Below the pieces are notes generated by a model that worked only from the letters and a program-made list of their open reading frames with translations, had not been told where the DNA came from and made no database searches. Positions 54,301-62,422 of a DNA stretch of 64,000 nt are shown in pieces. Within the stretch, counting starts at the first letter, position 1, and every line of letters starts with the position of its first letter. Location: assembly GCF_029625215.1 (NCBI RefSeq), contig NZ_CP121197.1, forward strand, positions 3,782,001 through 3,846,000, given 5' to 3'. This DNA is from Aurantibacillus circumpalustris (GTDB lineage Bacteria; Bacteroidota; Bacteroidia; B-17B0; Aurantibacillaceae). Both the position numbers and the translations under genes were made by a program.

Positions 54301-54451
54301 CCAGAAGATGGCGGATGTTGATAAAAACCTGAAACGAACTCGAAGGAGGATCATAGACGCATTGTACGAAAATAGCGACTATGAAGAATTGTTGATGACT
54401 TTCCCTTCCTACTACTTGCAGGTTTTTGAAGAAGTCAAGTCGCGATTTTAA
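51332..54451 (+). CDS. hamB: Hachiman helicase HamB
   Basis: This encodes 1039 residues from MKPSERSTELLG; a frame from 51284 only extends into hamA. Walker A variant MPTSAGKT (about 263-270), motif II DEGH in LLIYDEGHQFDTG (about 368-371), motif III-like LISAVITNA, and a C-terminal RecA domain with FVICTSTLAQGVNLPIK and LIGRAGRSG. This is a Ski2-like superfamily 2 DNA helicase. The long C-terminal ~400 residues are all-helical. Full length with no frame damage, so the system may be active. Confidence 0.92.
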   Translation: MKPSERSTELLGITRSRAKMYEYNIPLEHHIAMRASPEKLFSVTVGMLGDFASRRNTLPSNKDFKDDESNLLFSAQFFDSFIEAKLGQDIDPYLLLLGAATYYLCDFPGSARVLAKRIGNTCPNFGCDGLEVLLFSLLTNSDQYLDKTSELNNLSRSLLRNLQIFYDRGINSKRVTKITEQIRTLSYNEGSPRQLLIGDLVSAIVSKKLERSSWQSLQSFTGIKISAWRDIITKGNFIQEFWPAQILLGERGVFEGKSAVVQMPTSAGKTKSIEIIIRSSFLSGRSEVAIVVAPFRALCAEIRFNLVEAFSGEDVDVDSPSDTFQVDFEDTFDTQTNKLILVVTPEKLIYMLRHSPELASSVGLLIYDEGHQFDTGHRGITYELLLSTLKRIISGEVQTILISAVITNAQDIAKWLAADCKVVAGAHLHPTYRTVAFTTWKDNRGRLDFVNLFDPEQLEYYVPRVLEQFSLEKLGRETKPRVFPTKSNGKEIALYLGIKLVRNGGVAIFCGTKASVTAICEIVSNISNRNFDIEYPVTTSDKDEITKLSYLIEQHLGEDSVARKCSELGIYAHSGNTPQGLRLAIEFAMQKGLIKFVICTSTLAQGVNLPIKYLLITSVYQGLEPIGTRDFHNLIGRAGRSGIHTEGSIIFADPEIYDKKSHSFQNYKWLGVKRLLNPENSKPCISSILAIFAPFKSDDTQYVITIAPLEYIEQYTSSRGSIREIAIIIAQRYVRQGFSLASLSPQLESRLQTVAVIESYLMANSKNNSVLEEKEIEDLATNTLAYHSSNEQVKQQIVKLFKEIAKNVDRSFPSAIKRQRYGKALYGVRDMQYIERWVVENITSLLLANTSTEMLSACWPLLQSQLSHSTFRKTEPKANVLILATDWLNGFTYNTIQKKQQELKTYVVAGSQRRKISIDKVIEICDGAFGFEAMLLVGAVREVVEVNYPTADIQLLVRNLNRFQKRFKYGVKSELSNTFFELGFADRVICQKMADVDKNLKRTRRRIIDALYENSDYEELLMTFPSYYLQVFEEVKSRF

Positions 54452-54682
54452 AATAAAGTGAGTACCAAGCAGAATTGTACTAGGGTAACCACTTTTAAAC
54501 AAAAAAATCCACTTTCGAGTAGACCAATTTGGGGGAGCTTACAATAGTTCTATTGGACAAATAAAAACAAGGCACCAAATACTCTATATTTTACTCAATT
54601 AAACAACATCTGATCTAGTATTCATGTTTTCATTCTGAAAATATTCCGTAAGCATGCGAATTAATTTTTGGTTATAAATCTT

Positions 54683-55855
54683 TTAAGTAAGCTTATGGAT
54701 ATTTGTGTTGTAAAAAAATAATTGTGAAGTTGGTTTATAGAAAGGGCGTAGTTTATTTAAGTAAAGGGAAGGGTATTGCAATTCATTCAAAGGAATTAGG
54801 TATAATTCTTCGGGATTTGATGGATGGCCACCAAGTCCTAAGGCAATGTAAACGTCGATTTCATTTTGATGTGAAAAATTTTGGTAGCGCTGAAGTTGTT
54901 CGGGTTTTAGAATATCAACCATGTTATTACTCGCTGCAGATCGGAATTTACACTCAATGGCTATCCTACATGAATAATTATTGTAGGTGAATTCATAAAT
55001 TAAATCGGGATCCATATTGGAACGGGGATATACTCCATTATGAAACTTGTCGCTCTGCCAATGGAGCATAGAGAAATATTTAGCGTTGAATTTTTCTACT
55101 ATAAAATTTTCAAATTGCGAGCCTTTTGCTTCGTTTATAGTTTTCTGTTCGGAATTACTATGGATTTTTGAATTTCTATACGTAGAATTATTGGCTTTTT
55201 TGTTTGAATCTACTTGAATTTCGGTATCGGGAGCAATAGAATTTTTTTTATGCTTGAAGTAGATTACAACAGTAATTGCAATAAGGCTTATAAGAGCTAA
55301 TAAATACCATAGCCAAAATGACTGTGTTTCTTTATGAATGCTTCCCTTGGAAATGACCCTTGGGTATTCAAGGGCGTTAGCCAATATATCAGCAGTAAGA
55401 ATTTTTTTGAGGTTTGCATCTGTAATATAATCCCCTTCACTCACTATTTTTAGAGCGCCGTTTATTTTTTTCAGAACTAAATAGGAAGGATAAACCGACT
55501 TTTTTCCGTTTGCAAGCACTTTTTTTGAGAATTCGCATTTGATAAATTGGTTACCAAAATCAAAGGCTGTAATTGGTGAAATAATTTCCTGTTGGAATGA
55601 TTTCTTGTTTCTTAGCCAGTTTTTTTTCTTGATGATACACCGAAATTTTGAACAGATTTCGGTATAAAAATAAACTCTGTCTGCAAATAGATTTTTGAGG
55701 TTATCAATTTCATGATTATTGTGTGCATTATTCCATTCAGTAACAATTTTGGAGTAGTCAGGATTACTTTGCGAAGAAAATTCTGCGTGTGCCTTCTTGT
55801 TGAATGAAACAAACAACAAAAACATGAAGCTTAACTTTTTAATTTCGAGTTTCAT
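54683..55855 (-). CDS. Membrane-anchored PD-(D/E)xK nuclease with periplasmic NTF2-like domain
   Basis: This encodes 390 residues. Signal or anchor sequence 1-24 (LSFMFLLFVSFNKKAHA); NTF2/SnoaL-like domain about 30-150 (VTEWNNAHNNHEIDNLKNLFADRVYFY); membrane helix 180-200; linker; then a cytoplasmic nuclease-like domain about 244-390 with GSQFENFIVEKF, D282-P-D284, E301-C-K303 and Q320-x3-Y324. The order means an outside domain coupled to an inside nuclease. It is 5 bases from the restriction enzyme gene and on its strand, inside the defence cluster. The role is unknown; a new defence effector is an inference. Confidence 0.7.
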   Translation of the reverse strand: MKLEIKKLSFMFLLFVSFNKKAHAEFSSQSNPDYSKIVTEWNNAHNNHEIDNLKNLFADRVYFYTEICSKFRCIIKKKNWLRNKKSFQQEIISPITAFDFGNQFIKCEFSKKVLANGKKSVYPSYLVLKKINGALKIVSEGDYITDANLKKILTADILANALEYPRVISKGSIHKETQSFWLWYLLALISLIAITVVIYFKHKKNSIAPDTEIQVDSNKKANNSTYRNSKIHSNSEQKTINEAKGSQFENFIVEKFNAKYFSMLHWQSDKFHNGVYPRSNMDPDLIYEFTYNNYSCRIAIECKFRSAASNNMVDILKPEQLQRYQNFSHQNEIDVYIALGLGGHPSNPEELYLIPLNELQYPSLYLNKLRPFYKPTSQLFFYNTNIHKLT

Positions 55856-55860
55856 TTCTT

Positions 55861-58800
55861 TTATGCGATCTCAATCTTATCTATTTCTTTCATTAATGTA
55901 TCTGTTTCAGAAAGAGCGACAATTATTTTTTGGTAGTGCAGGATGTCTTCAAATTCGAGTTTGCGGTCTTTACGGTCTTTGAGCCATTTTTGTGCGGGTT
56001 GATAGCCGCCAATGTAAAACTCCCATGCGACTTGAGGTACGTTTGCAAAATATTGAGTGGCATTTATGTAAACGTTGGCATCCTGGTATTTTGGTTTGAT
56101 AACTATGTTATCACCATCTACTGGATATTTTGTGATGTACTTTTCAACCGTTGGACTTTCTAATAAATGTATTTGGCGTATTTCGCCTCCCAATTTAACG
56201 AGCTGCCAAAAGGTATCTTTGTCTTTTGGATAAGGTACTCTTGGAAAATCGATTTTTAAAAACTCTTTGTATTTCTCGCGATACGTTGGAGAATGTAAAA
56301 TGGCGTAGATGTAGTCTAAAATGTCAATAGGCGCAAAAGTATTTTTGGTTTTTTCTTTTTCGTTTGTAAAAGTTAAACTTAATTTCTCTGCGATTTGATG
56401 TACAATTTCTGAATTTAGATTTGGTGTTCTTTCCGATGTTTGGCCAATTGTTTGTTGACCTTTGGTATCTGGGTATACGTATAATGGAAATATTGGTGCA
56501 CTGCCAAATTTTTTAGCTGTGCTAGTTAAGTTACAATCTGTAGGGTGTTTTGAAATGAAAACATGCTTGAAATTATCCGACACTTGCCTTGGAACAAGTA
56601 GACCTATGTTGTGTTCTAACATATTTCGCATTGTTTCAAACGCAGGGCGTCTTTGAAGTTTGGTGTCGTAGTAGCTAGTAACCGTATCAAAAGGACGATA
56701 TGAAACAAGAGTGAGTTTGTTTTGGCTAAATTCCGCTGCTTTAAATTTATCTAAGAATTTAAAACTGACTGTATTAGTAATCTCGAACTGCTTTATCGTA
56801 GAATCCTTATTTTCAAAGGCGGTTTTCAAATTTTTTATTAGGTTTTCTTTTGAGCTATTGTAAAAGAAGGTGTCCTTTCCTGTTTCAATTCCATTGTTAT
56901 ACTTGGGAAGAATTTGGTCAATTTTAAAACCTAATTTGTATTCTGCATTACCTTTAAAATCTTTTTTTACAAAGAAATAGTTTGGCGGAGTATATTCTAA
57001 ATTATTCCAATTTATACTTGCCAAAGTATTTCCATTTAGGAAGTCATACTTATATTCACGCTTACCCTGTAAATCCATATGAAGTATATTTCCTAACTCA
57101 CTTTTAGTTTTCCGCCCAGTTTTTACAAAGATGTTTATTGAAACACCTTGCATTATGTCAAAGACATTTTGGTCTGCTGAACCATCAGGACTGACTTCTT
57201 GTTTTTTTGCGTCACCATGCAAATCCAATATATAGATCGTATCAAAGCACTCCAACAGATATTTTCTCATTTGGCGAAAAACTATACCATCAATAAAACT
57301 ATTGTTTGAGATATATGCTAAAATACCACTTCCATTTTTTTCAATAAAATGCTGTCCATATCTGATAAATTTCACATAGTCATCAGAAAGTGAATTGTAA
57401 CTTTTTTCAACCAAATCCTTTTTGTAGTCGGAGATCAACTTTTCAATCCATTCATTTTTATTTGTACTACTTACAGCATATGGAGGATTTCCAATTACAC
57501 ACATTACCGGAGTATCACGCTTGATTTGGTTGGCTTCATTTGCTTCATCGCTTAACCAATTTGCAAAGAGAGTGCCTGTATCTGGATGATGTTCTTCCAG
57601 ACTATTTGTGAGATAGACTCTGAACCTTTGTTCTTTAGTTGGCTTATATCCCGTTTCGGTCAAAAGTAAATCTAACTGAAGGTGCGCCATGGCATACGAT
57701 GCCATTAATAATTCGAAACCATTTAAACGCGGCAATAAATGCGTTTCCACGTAATTAGACCAGATCCCTTTTTGGGATTCAAACTTTTTGTGAACGTGTT
57801 TTACCACCTCAGCTAAAAAAGTACCAGTACCAGTTGCAGGGTCAAGTATTTGTACTTTGTGAACTTCCTGTTCTATAATTTCTTCCTTAGCTACCGATCT
57901 TCTGTCTGCAGTTGTTTTTGTAAATACTTTTGTTTTTATTTTCGTTTTACTATTGTCAGCAAGTCCATTCGGTAAATTAAATTCTGTTTTTAAAATATCA
58001 TCTACTGCCCGAACTATAAAATTCACAACTGGTGCAGGGGTGTACCAAACGCCTCTTGCTTTTCTTAATCTAGGATCGTATTCACTTAGAAATGTTTCGT
58101 AAAAATGGATGATAGGATCTTCCATTTTTGTTGTTTTGCCGTAGTTCTTTAAAATTTCTTCCACATTGCATGCCAAGAATATTTCTACCAAGCTATCTAC
58201 AATCCATTTGATTCGGTCGTCAATATCAGGACCAGCAATGTAACCAAAGAGTTTACGTAGAAAAGGATTTGATTTAGGAATTAACTCAGCAGCCTCTTGT
58301 CTGCTAAAGGTTGGTAAAGTAGGATCGTGTAAACGGGCAGCAAACATTCCATAGGCAATAGTCTGAGCATATACATCCGCAAAACCTTTTGGTGTAATGT
58401 CGTGAATCAGAATTTCTTTAAAAGCTTTCATCTGATCTTTAAGGGTACTGTCTTCTTGTTTTGTTTCGTCGCTAGTAAGTGCTTTCTCAATTACTTCGGA
58501 TAATAACCTTGCTTTGCCAGCCATCATTTCAGCGAGTTTTTTTGGACTCTTGATTGTTTGGCCAACATGAATGCAGAAATCTTTTAAAAGATTGGTGAAG
58601 GTTTCAAAATTATCAGGCAGTGGTTTTATCCCTTTCTCAGTGAGCTCAGCAATTGCAATTTTTGTAATGAATTGTCCGTCGCGGTATAAATGAAAATCAA
58701 GGTAATCGGTAAAGATGAGGTTGTTGAGTGAGCCTTTGTAGCGATCGAATTGTTCTTTGTTGCCTGTTTTTTTTGAGCCCTCTAGATCTTTGTCTCCAAT

Positions 58801-59013
58801 ATCTTTCGCTTCGATAAAACCAACTGGTATATCTTTTTTAGTGAGAATGTAATCCGGTGCGCCGCAAGATTGGCGTTTGGGTTCGTTTGTTGCGCGAATG
58901 TCGGGAACCAGGCTTTCTATTAATTGCTGCAAGTCGCCCCGAAAGGTGTGTTCGGTGGCATTGCCTAGTTTATAACGCTGATTGATATTATCGATGTACT
59001 GTTGGGTTGTCAT
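55861..59013 (-). CDS. Type IIG/ISP-like restriction-modification enzyme
   Basis: This encodes 1050 residues in one chain. N-terminal nuclease with P53-D54 and E68-A-K70 (GAPDYIL, GFIEAKD); a helical connector with ARGVWYTPAPVVNFIVRAVDD; N6-adenine methyltransferase core with motif I LDPATGTGTFL (391-400) and motif IV NPPY (509-512); and a C-terminal target-recognition region of the type ISP C-domain kind. The translocase helicase of true type ISP enzymes is missing, so a type IIG-like enzyme is likelier. Recognition sequence unknown. Confidence 0.88.
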   Translation of the reverse strand: MTTQQYIDNINQRYKLGNATEHTFRGDLQQLIESLVPDIRATNEPKRQSCGAPDYILTKKDIPVGFIEAKDIGDKDLEGSKKTGNKEQFDRYKGSLNNLIFTDYLDFHLYRDGQFITKIAIAELTEKGIKPLPDNFETFTNLLKDFCIHVGQTIKSPKKLAEMMAGKARLLSEVIEKALTSDETKQEDSTLKDQMKAFKEILIHDITPKGFADVYAQTIAYGMFAARLHDPTLPTFSRQEAAELIPKSNPFLRKLFGYIAGPDIDDRIKWIVDSLVEIFLACNVEEILKNYGKTTKMEDPIIHFYETFLSEYDPRLRKARGVWYTPAPVVNFIVRAVDDILKTEFNLPNGLADNSKTKIKTKVFTKTTADRRSVAKEEIIEQEVHKVQILDPATGTGTFLAEVVKHVHKKFESQKGIWSNYVETHLLPRLNGFELLMASYAMAHLQLDLLLTETGYKPTKEQRFRVYLTNSLEEHHPDTGTLFANWLSDEANEANQIKRDTPVMCVIGNPPYAVSSTNKNEWIEKLISDYKKDLVEKSYNSLSDDYVKFIRYGQHFIEKNGSGILAYISNNSFIDGIVFRQMRKYLLECFDTIYILDLHGDAKKQEVSPDGSADQNVFDIMQGVSINIFVKTGRKTKSELGNILHMDLQGKREYKYDFLNGNTLASINWNNLEYTPPNYFFVKKDFKGNAEYKLGFKIDQILPKYNNGIETGKDTFFYNSSKENLIKNLKTAFENKDSTIKQFEITNTVSFKFLDKFKAAEFSQNKLTLVSYRPFDTVTSYYDTKLQRRPAFETMRNMLEHNIGLLVPRQVSDNFKHVFISKHPTDCNLTSTAKKFGSAPIFPLYVYPDTKGQQTIGQTSERTPNLNSEIVHQIAEKLSLTFTNEKEKTKNTFAPIDILDYIYAILHSPTYREKYKEFLKIDFPRVPYPKDKDTFWQLVKLGGEIRQIHLLESPTVEKYITKYPVDGDNIVIKPKYQDANVYINATQYFANVPQVAWEFYIGGYQPAQKWLKDRKDRKLEFEDILHYQKIIVALSETDTLMKEIDKIEIA

Positions 59014-59304
59014 ATATTAATTAGAAGCCTAAATGTAATTTAATTTTGGGGTTTTTGAAAGGGGAATTAAGCTTCGAAGGGTGCAAAAGCTGATGTGATG
59101 CAATGAATGTTTAAATAAAGGAATTGAGCGCGGGCTGGTGGAAGGCTGAAAATTTAAAGTTATTGAAGCAACTTTATATAATTGAAGCAAATTTCGGCAT
59201 GCAGGCATAGGTTGTTCATAAGCATTATATCCAGAATTAGTAATTAATTTGATTACAAAAAATATGCTACTTTTATATTATCGCTACCCTTTAATTAATG
59301 AATT

Positions 59305-60330
59305 ATGTTTAAAAGATTGTTTCGCACTTTAAGCAAAAAATATCGGCTGGTACTCCTAAATGATGTAACATTTGGTGAAAAGATATCGATACGGCTTACG
59401 CTTTGGGGTGTAGTTATTTTTTCGCTTGCTATAACCATTATAATATCCACCTTATTAATTTCCTTTATTGCGTTTACGTCTCTTCGTGATTACATTCCAA
59501 GAAGTAGTGACATACAAACAGATAGTTCACAATTTCCAATTTTAGTTTATATTCTACTGTTTCTAACTCTAATGATTCTCATACTTTCTTACCTGAATAG
59601 ATCTAATAGGAGAGTTGAACATGCAACATCAGATTTTGGCCCTAGTAGTTTATATTATGAGTTGAAGAAAAAAATCGACTCTCTGACAAAAGGATCAAAT
59701 CAAATTGATGAAAGTAAAATTTTAAAATATTTTACAGAGAATTTAGAAAACCAAATTTTAGCAAAAATTGACGAGAAATATTCAAAATTAGAAATTGAAT
59801 CGAGAAAGCATTTGGAGTTATCAAAAACTATTAGGAGATCTGTTGAAAGATTAAACACTGAAATTATTTCCACTGCAAGAAGGGCGAACTTGAATTTACT
59901 AATTGGCATTGGAAGTACCTTACTAGCTATGTTGTTTTTTGCGGTAATACTTTTTAACTCTCCTGAACAATCCTTAACTTACACCTTACTTGACTATTTT
60001 TTTCCAAGAATTTGTTTGGTAATATTCGTGCAAGTATTTGCTTATTTCTTTTTGAGATTATATAAGCGAGGCATGGATGATATAAAATATTACCAAAACG
60101 AGTTAACCAATATTGATACCAAAATTGGAGCTATCGAATATTCTCTCGCAGTGACGGATAGTGTTAATATTAGTGAAATTATTATTAAAGAAATGATGCG
60201 AAGCGAAAGGAATTCCGAAGCTCCTTCAAACAGTGCAACCAACTCAACAGAGATGGAAAAAATGATTAATAGTAAAAATCTCGAAAAAGTAATTGATTTT
60301 TTAAAGAGTTTAAAGGCAGATTCAAAATAA
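59305..60330 (+). CDS. Membrane protein with M23-peptidase-like N-terminus
   Basis: This encodes 341 residues. Residues about 10-66 (KYRLVLLNDVTFGEKISIRLTLWG, a helix, AFTSLRDYIPRSSD) resemble the cytoplasmic start and anchor of Bacteroidota M23 metallopeptidases (LND-TFEEK ... AFTPL-EYIPG). Instead of a peptidase, a second helix, a coiled coil (about 115-195), two more helices (about 200-265) and a polar tail follow. It stands alone, divergent from the restriction gene. Its position suggests a defence or surface role, but nothing identifies it. The 59014-59304 gap shows no gene. Confidence 0.6.
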   Translation: MFKRLFRTLSKKYRLVLLNDVTFGEKISIRLTLWGVVIFSLAITIIISTLLISFIAFTSLRDYIPRSSDIQTDSSQFPILVYILLFLTLMILILSYLNRSNRRVEHATSDFGPSSLYYELKKKIDSLTKGSNQIDESKILKYFTENLENQILAKIDEKYSKLEIESRKHLELSKTIRRSVERLNTEIISTARRANLNLLIGIGSTLLAMLFFAVILFNSPEQSLTYTLLDYFFPRICLVIFVQVFAYFFLRLYKRGMDDIKYYQNELTNIDTKIGAIEYSLAVTDSVNISEIIIKEMMRSERNSEAPSNSATNSTEMEKMINSKNLEKVIDFLKSLKADSK

Positions 60331-60405
60331 GTTTAAACAGAAATTTTTGCCACTGAGATTTAGTTGCTTTGACAGATAGAAGTGGGTTCATAGTAGAATG
60401 TTTCT

Positions 60406-60591
60406 TTAGCTAGCAGCTATTACCTGCTGACGTTCTTTCGTTTGGCATTGTTTATAGTTCTCAATTTTTACATAATGTTCCACAAACTGTAAGATTTTAT
60501 TGGCACGAATTAATACTAACAACTTATTTAATTCTTCCAAGTCGTCACTTGAAAAATGATAAAAATTGTGGAGAATGTTAGTAGCTGGCAT
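60406..60591 (-). CDS. Small protein coupled to the HEPN gene
   Basis: This encodes 61 residues: MPATNILHNFYHFSSDDLEELNKLL, then IRANKILQFVEHYV. It is helical, with a 14-base overlap with the end of the HEPN gene, which argues for translational coupling. No family is recognised. It may be an antidote or partner, or a chance frame. Confidence 0.4.
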   Translation of the reverse strand: MPATNILHNFYHFSSDDLEELNKLLVLIRANKILQFVEHYVKIENYKQCQTKERQQVIAAS

Positions 60592-61567
60592 TTTTCCGTA
60601 AAGTAATGTTGAATTCGGTTTTTAAGCTCTCAATCTTTTCTTTCGTCGTCGTTGTCAAGCTGCCTAAATATATTAACGAATGAAGCGAGCCTTCTTTGTA
60701 CGCCGAAGAATCTGAATTACCTTTAACTTTCCTATATTTTTTCCATTCTGAAATCGTCTCATCAAAAAGTTCAGGATTAAAAGTCTGAAAATCCTCATTT
60801 TTCGAAGTTTGTTTGATGACAATTAAAAGCTCTTCAAATTCAGATTCGATCTTTTGAAATGTCTCCGACGCCTGTAAGTTCAAGTCGGTTTGTGTCACAG
60901 GTGAATTAGGATAAAGCAAATGCCAGATGAACTCATTGGTTTGATTAAGAAATAATTTTGAACTATTAAAGCACTTTAAAATTTCATCTTTTTCAACTTT
61001 AATATTTGTAGCAAATTCATGGCAGAATATATGCCTGAGCTCAAATGTCCTTTTGATATCTTTTATTACTTGGTCATAATTCCTAAAGAATATATTAGAA
61101 TCTTCATTAACACTATCAAGGACGGTTTGAGTGCTAAAATCTTTGATACTTTTCAGAAAGTCTTGTCCCGAAATAGTAGAAAGGTTGGTATTGATATCTT
61201 CAAAATTGTTACATGGTAAAATATGTGAAATAAATTCGCCTACTGTTACTGTTTTATCTTGAATTGCGTTTATTATCTCAAAATCAAATTTTACATTTTT
61301 AGCCTGATTAAATTTTATAGCATTCTCTTTATAAGGTGTTCCGAAGTCTACTAATTCCTGATAAACTGATCTGAAGAAGGCTTCAAAACATGCTATTGTT
61401 GCTATAGGGATATACTTAATTAACTCTGAATCTAAATCCCCATTATAGTTTAAATTTTTATTGAATGCATTTTCAATTTCATTCAAACGATTACTATAGT
61501 CATGTCGAGAGTAGAACTCAGAACGCGATCTAATAGCAGTAATTTCATTAATTAAATTACGTTTCAT
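60578..61567 (-). CDS. HEPN-domain protein, putative RNase
   Basis: This encodes 329 residues. Helical N-terminal part with PIATIACFEAFFRSVYQELVDFG, as in MAE_28990/RiboL-type HEPN proteins, and the catalytic R-x4-H motif R178-HIFC-H183 in FELRHIFCHEFATNIK. HEPN proteins are metal-independent RNases in toxin-antitoxin and phage-defence systems. No MNT nucleotidyltransferase neighbour is present. The ~120-residue C-terminus is unassigned. Confidence 0.7.
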   Translation of the reverse strand: MKRNLINEITAIRSRSEFYSRHDYSNRLNEIENAFNKNLNYNGDLDSELIKYIPIATIACFEAFFRSVYQELVDFGTPYKENAIKFNQAKNVKFDFEIINAIQDKTVTVGEFISHILPCNNFEDINTNLSTISGQDFLKSIKDFSTQTVLDSVNEDSNIFFRNYDQVIKDIKRTFELRHIFCHEFATNIKVEKDEILKCFNSSKLFLNQTNEFIWHLLYPNSPVTQTDLNLQASETFQKIESEFEELLIVIKQTSKNEDFQTFNPELFDETISEWKKYRKVKGNSDSSAYKEGSLHSLIYLGSLTTTTKEKIESLKTEFNITLRKNASY

Positions 61568-61664
61568 CTGCTTCTGTATGCAAGGTTGTTACATTAACGC
61601 TTTTTACCGACTTGCTGTAAAATAAATAATTATTCACTGGTAAAGTCATTTGTTATATTAATTT

Positions 61665-62084
61665 TTACTTATAATTTTCTGTCCTAAGAATATCCTGAGT
61701 ACTGAAACCAGTTTCAGCCAATAATTTCAATTGCTCTTCACTTAGTCCATTAGAAGCTGTTGCTCTTACGAGCCCATGTGAGTTTTTAGGTGGATTTGAA
61801 GAATAATTTTTCGTCATTTCTATTAATTCATCGTCATTAAGAAGCATATCTATAACAATAAAGGCACCATATAGTTTGTGAGCTTCTGAAGATGGGATAA
61901 AGTGAACGCCTAATGCATGATTTAATATTTTAGTTATTTTAAAAATAAATTCTCTTGAGAAATTTTTATTGTTCGAAATTTGCATTTGCAGTTCATTTTC
62001 AATTGTTGCACGAAATTCTATGTTACTTCGTGATACCAACCACAATGTTGATAGTCCGTCTAAGTCAAATTGCTTTAAATTCAT
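61665..62084 (-). CDS. Hypothetical protein in the defence cluster
   Basis: This encodes 139 residues, soluble and mostly helical: LKQFDLDGLSTLWLVSRSNIEFRATIENEL at the start and LSEEQLKLLAETGFSTQDIL at the end, the latter resembling a short helix-turn segment. No family is recognised. The promoter region holds the short repeat at 62274 and no other gene up to 62423. Confidence 0.55.
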   Translation of the reverse strand: MNLKQFDLDGLSTLWLVSRSNIEFRATIENELQMQISNNKNFSREFIFKITKILNHALGVHFIPSSEAHKLYGAFIVIDMLLNDDELIEMTKNYSSNPPKNSHGLVRATASNGLSEEQLKLLAETGFSTQDILRTENYK

Positions 62085-62273
62085 GATTTTATTTTTTTAG
62101 TTTTTGTCATCAAGCTTAGGTTCAAAAATCCCTATTAATTATTACAGGGGTTTCTCGTTGGTGGGGCTTTGAAACCGAAAACTGGCCGCCAGCAACAACG
62201 TTTATTAGTCAGTCTATGTTTCTATTACCACTGAGTGCACATGGTAGGTGTGAAAACAAATATTTACAAATGA

Positions 62274-62306
62274 GTTAAAACATTTGTTGGCGGGTACGTA
62301 AAGATA
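62274..62306 (+). repeat. Short dispersed repeat, copy 2
   Basis: GTTAAAACATTTGTTGGCGG followed by GTACGTAAAGATA matches 46693-46726. The rest of the 339-base gap 62085-62422 has no supported gene. Confidence 0.5.
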
Positions 62307-62422
62307 GTATTATTAGAATACAAATATGTCTGTACAAATAGACAGGTAGGAAGGATTTTTTTGCGCTGTGTTGGCGGAGGTTTTGAATAGGAGTTGGGGA
62401 GTTTAGGTTGCTGTGCGGATTG

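Noticed and set aside
54703-54990. 95-codon plus-strand frame
   Set aside because: It is antisense to the conserved C-terminal domain of the membrane nuclease.
55861-59013. BREX or DISARM methylase
   Set aside because: It is a single chain with its own N-terminal PD-ExK site and no pglZ, brxC, drmA or drmB neighbours; a self-contained IIG/ISP-like enzyme fits better.
39770-62400. CRISPR array, retron or diversity-generating element in the island
   Set aside because: No regularly spaced direct repeats, cas genes or reverse transcriptase were found.
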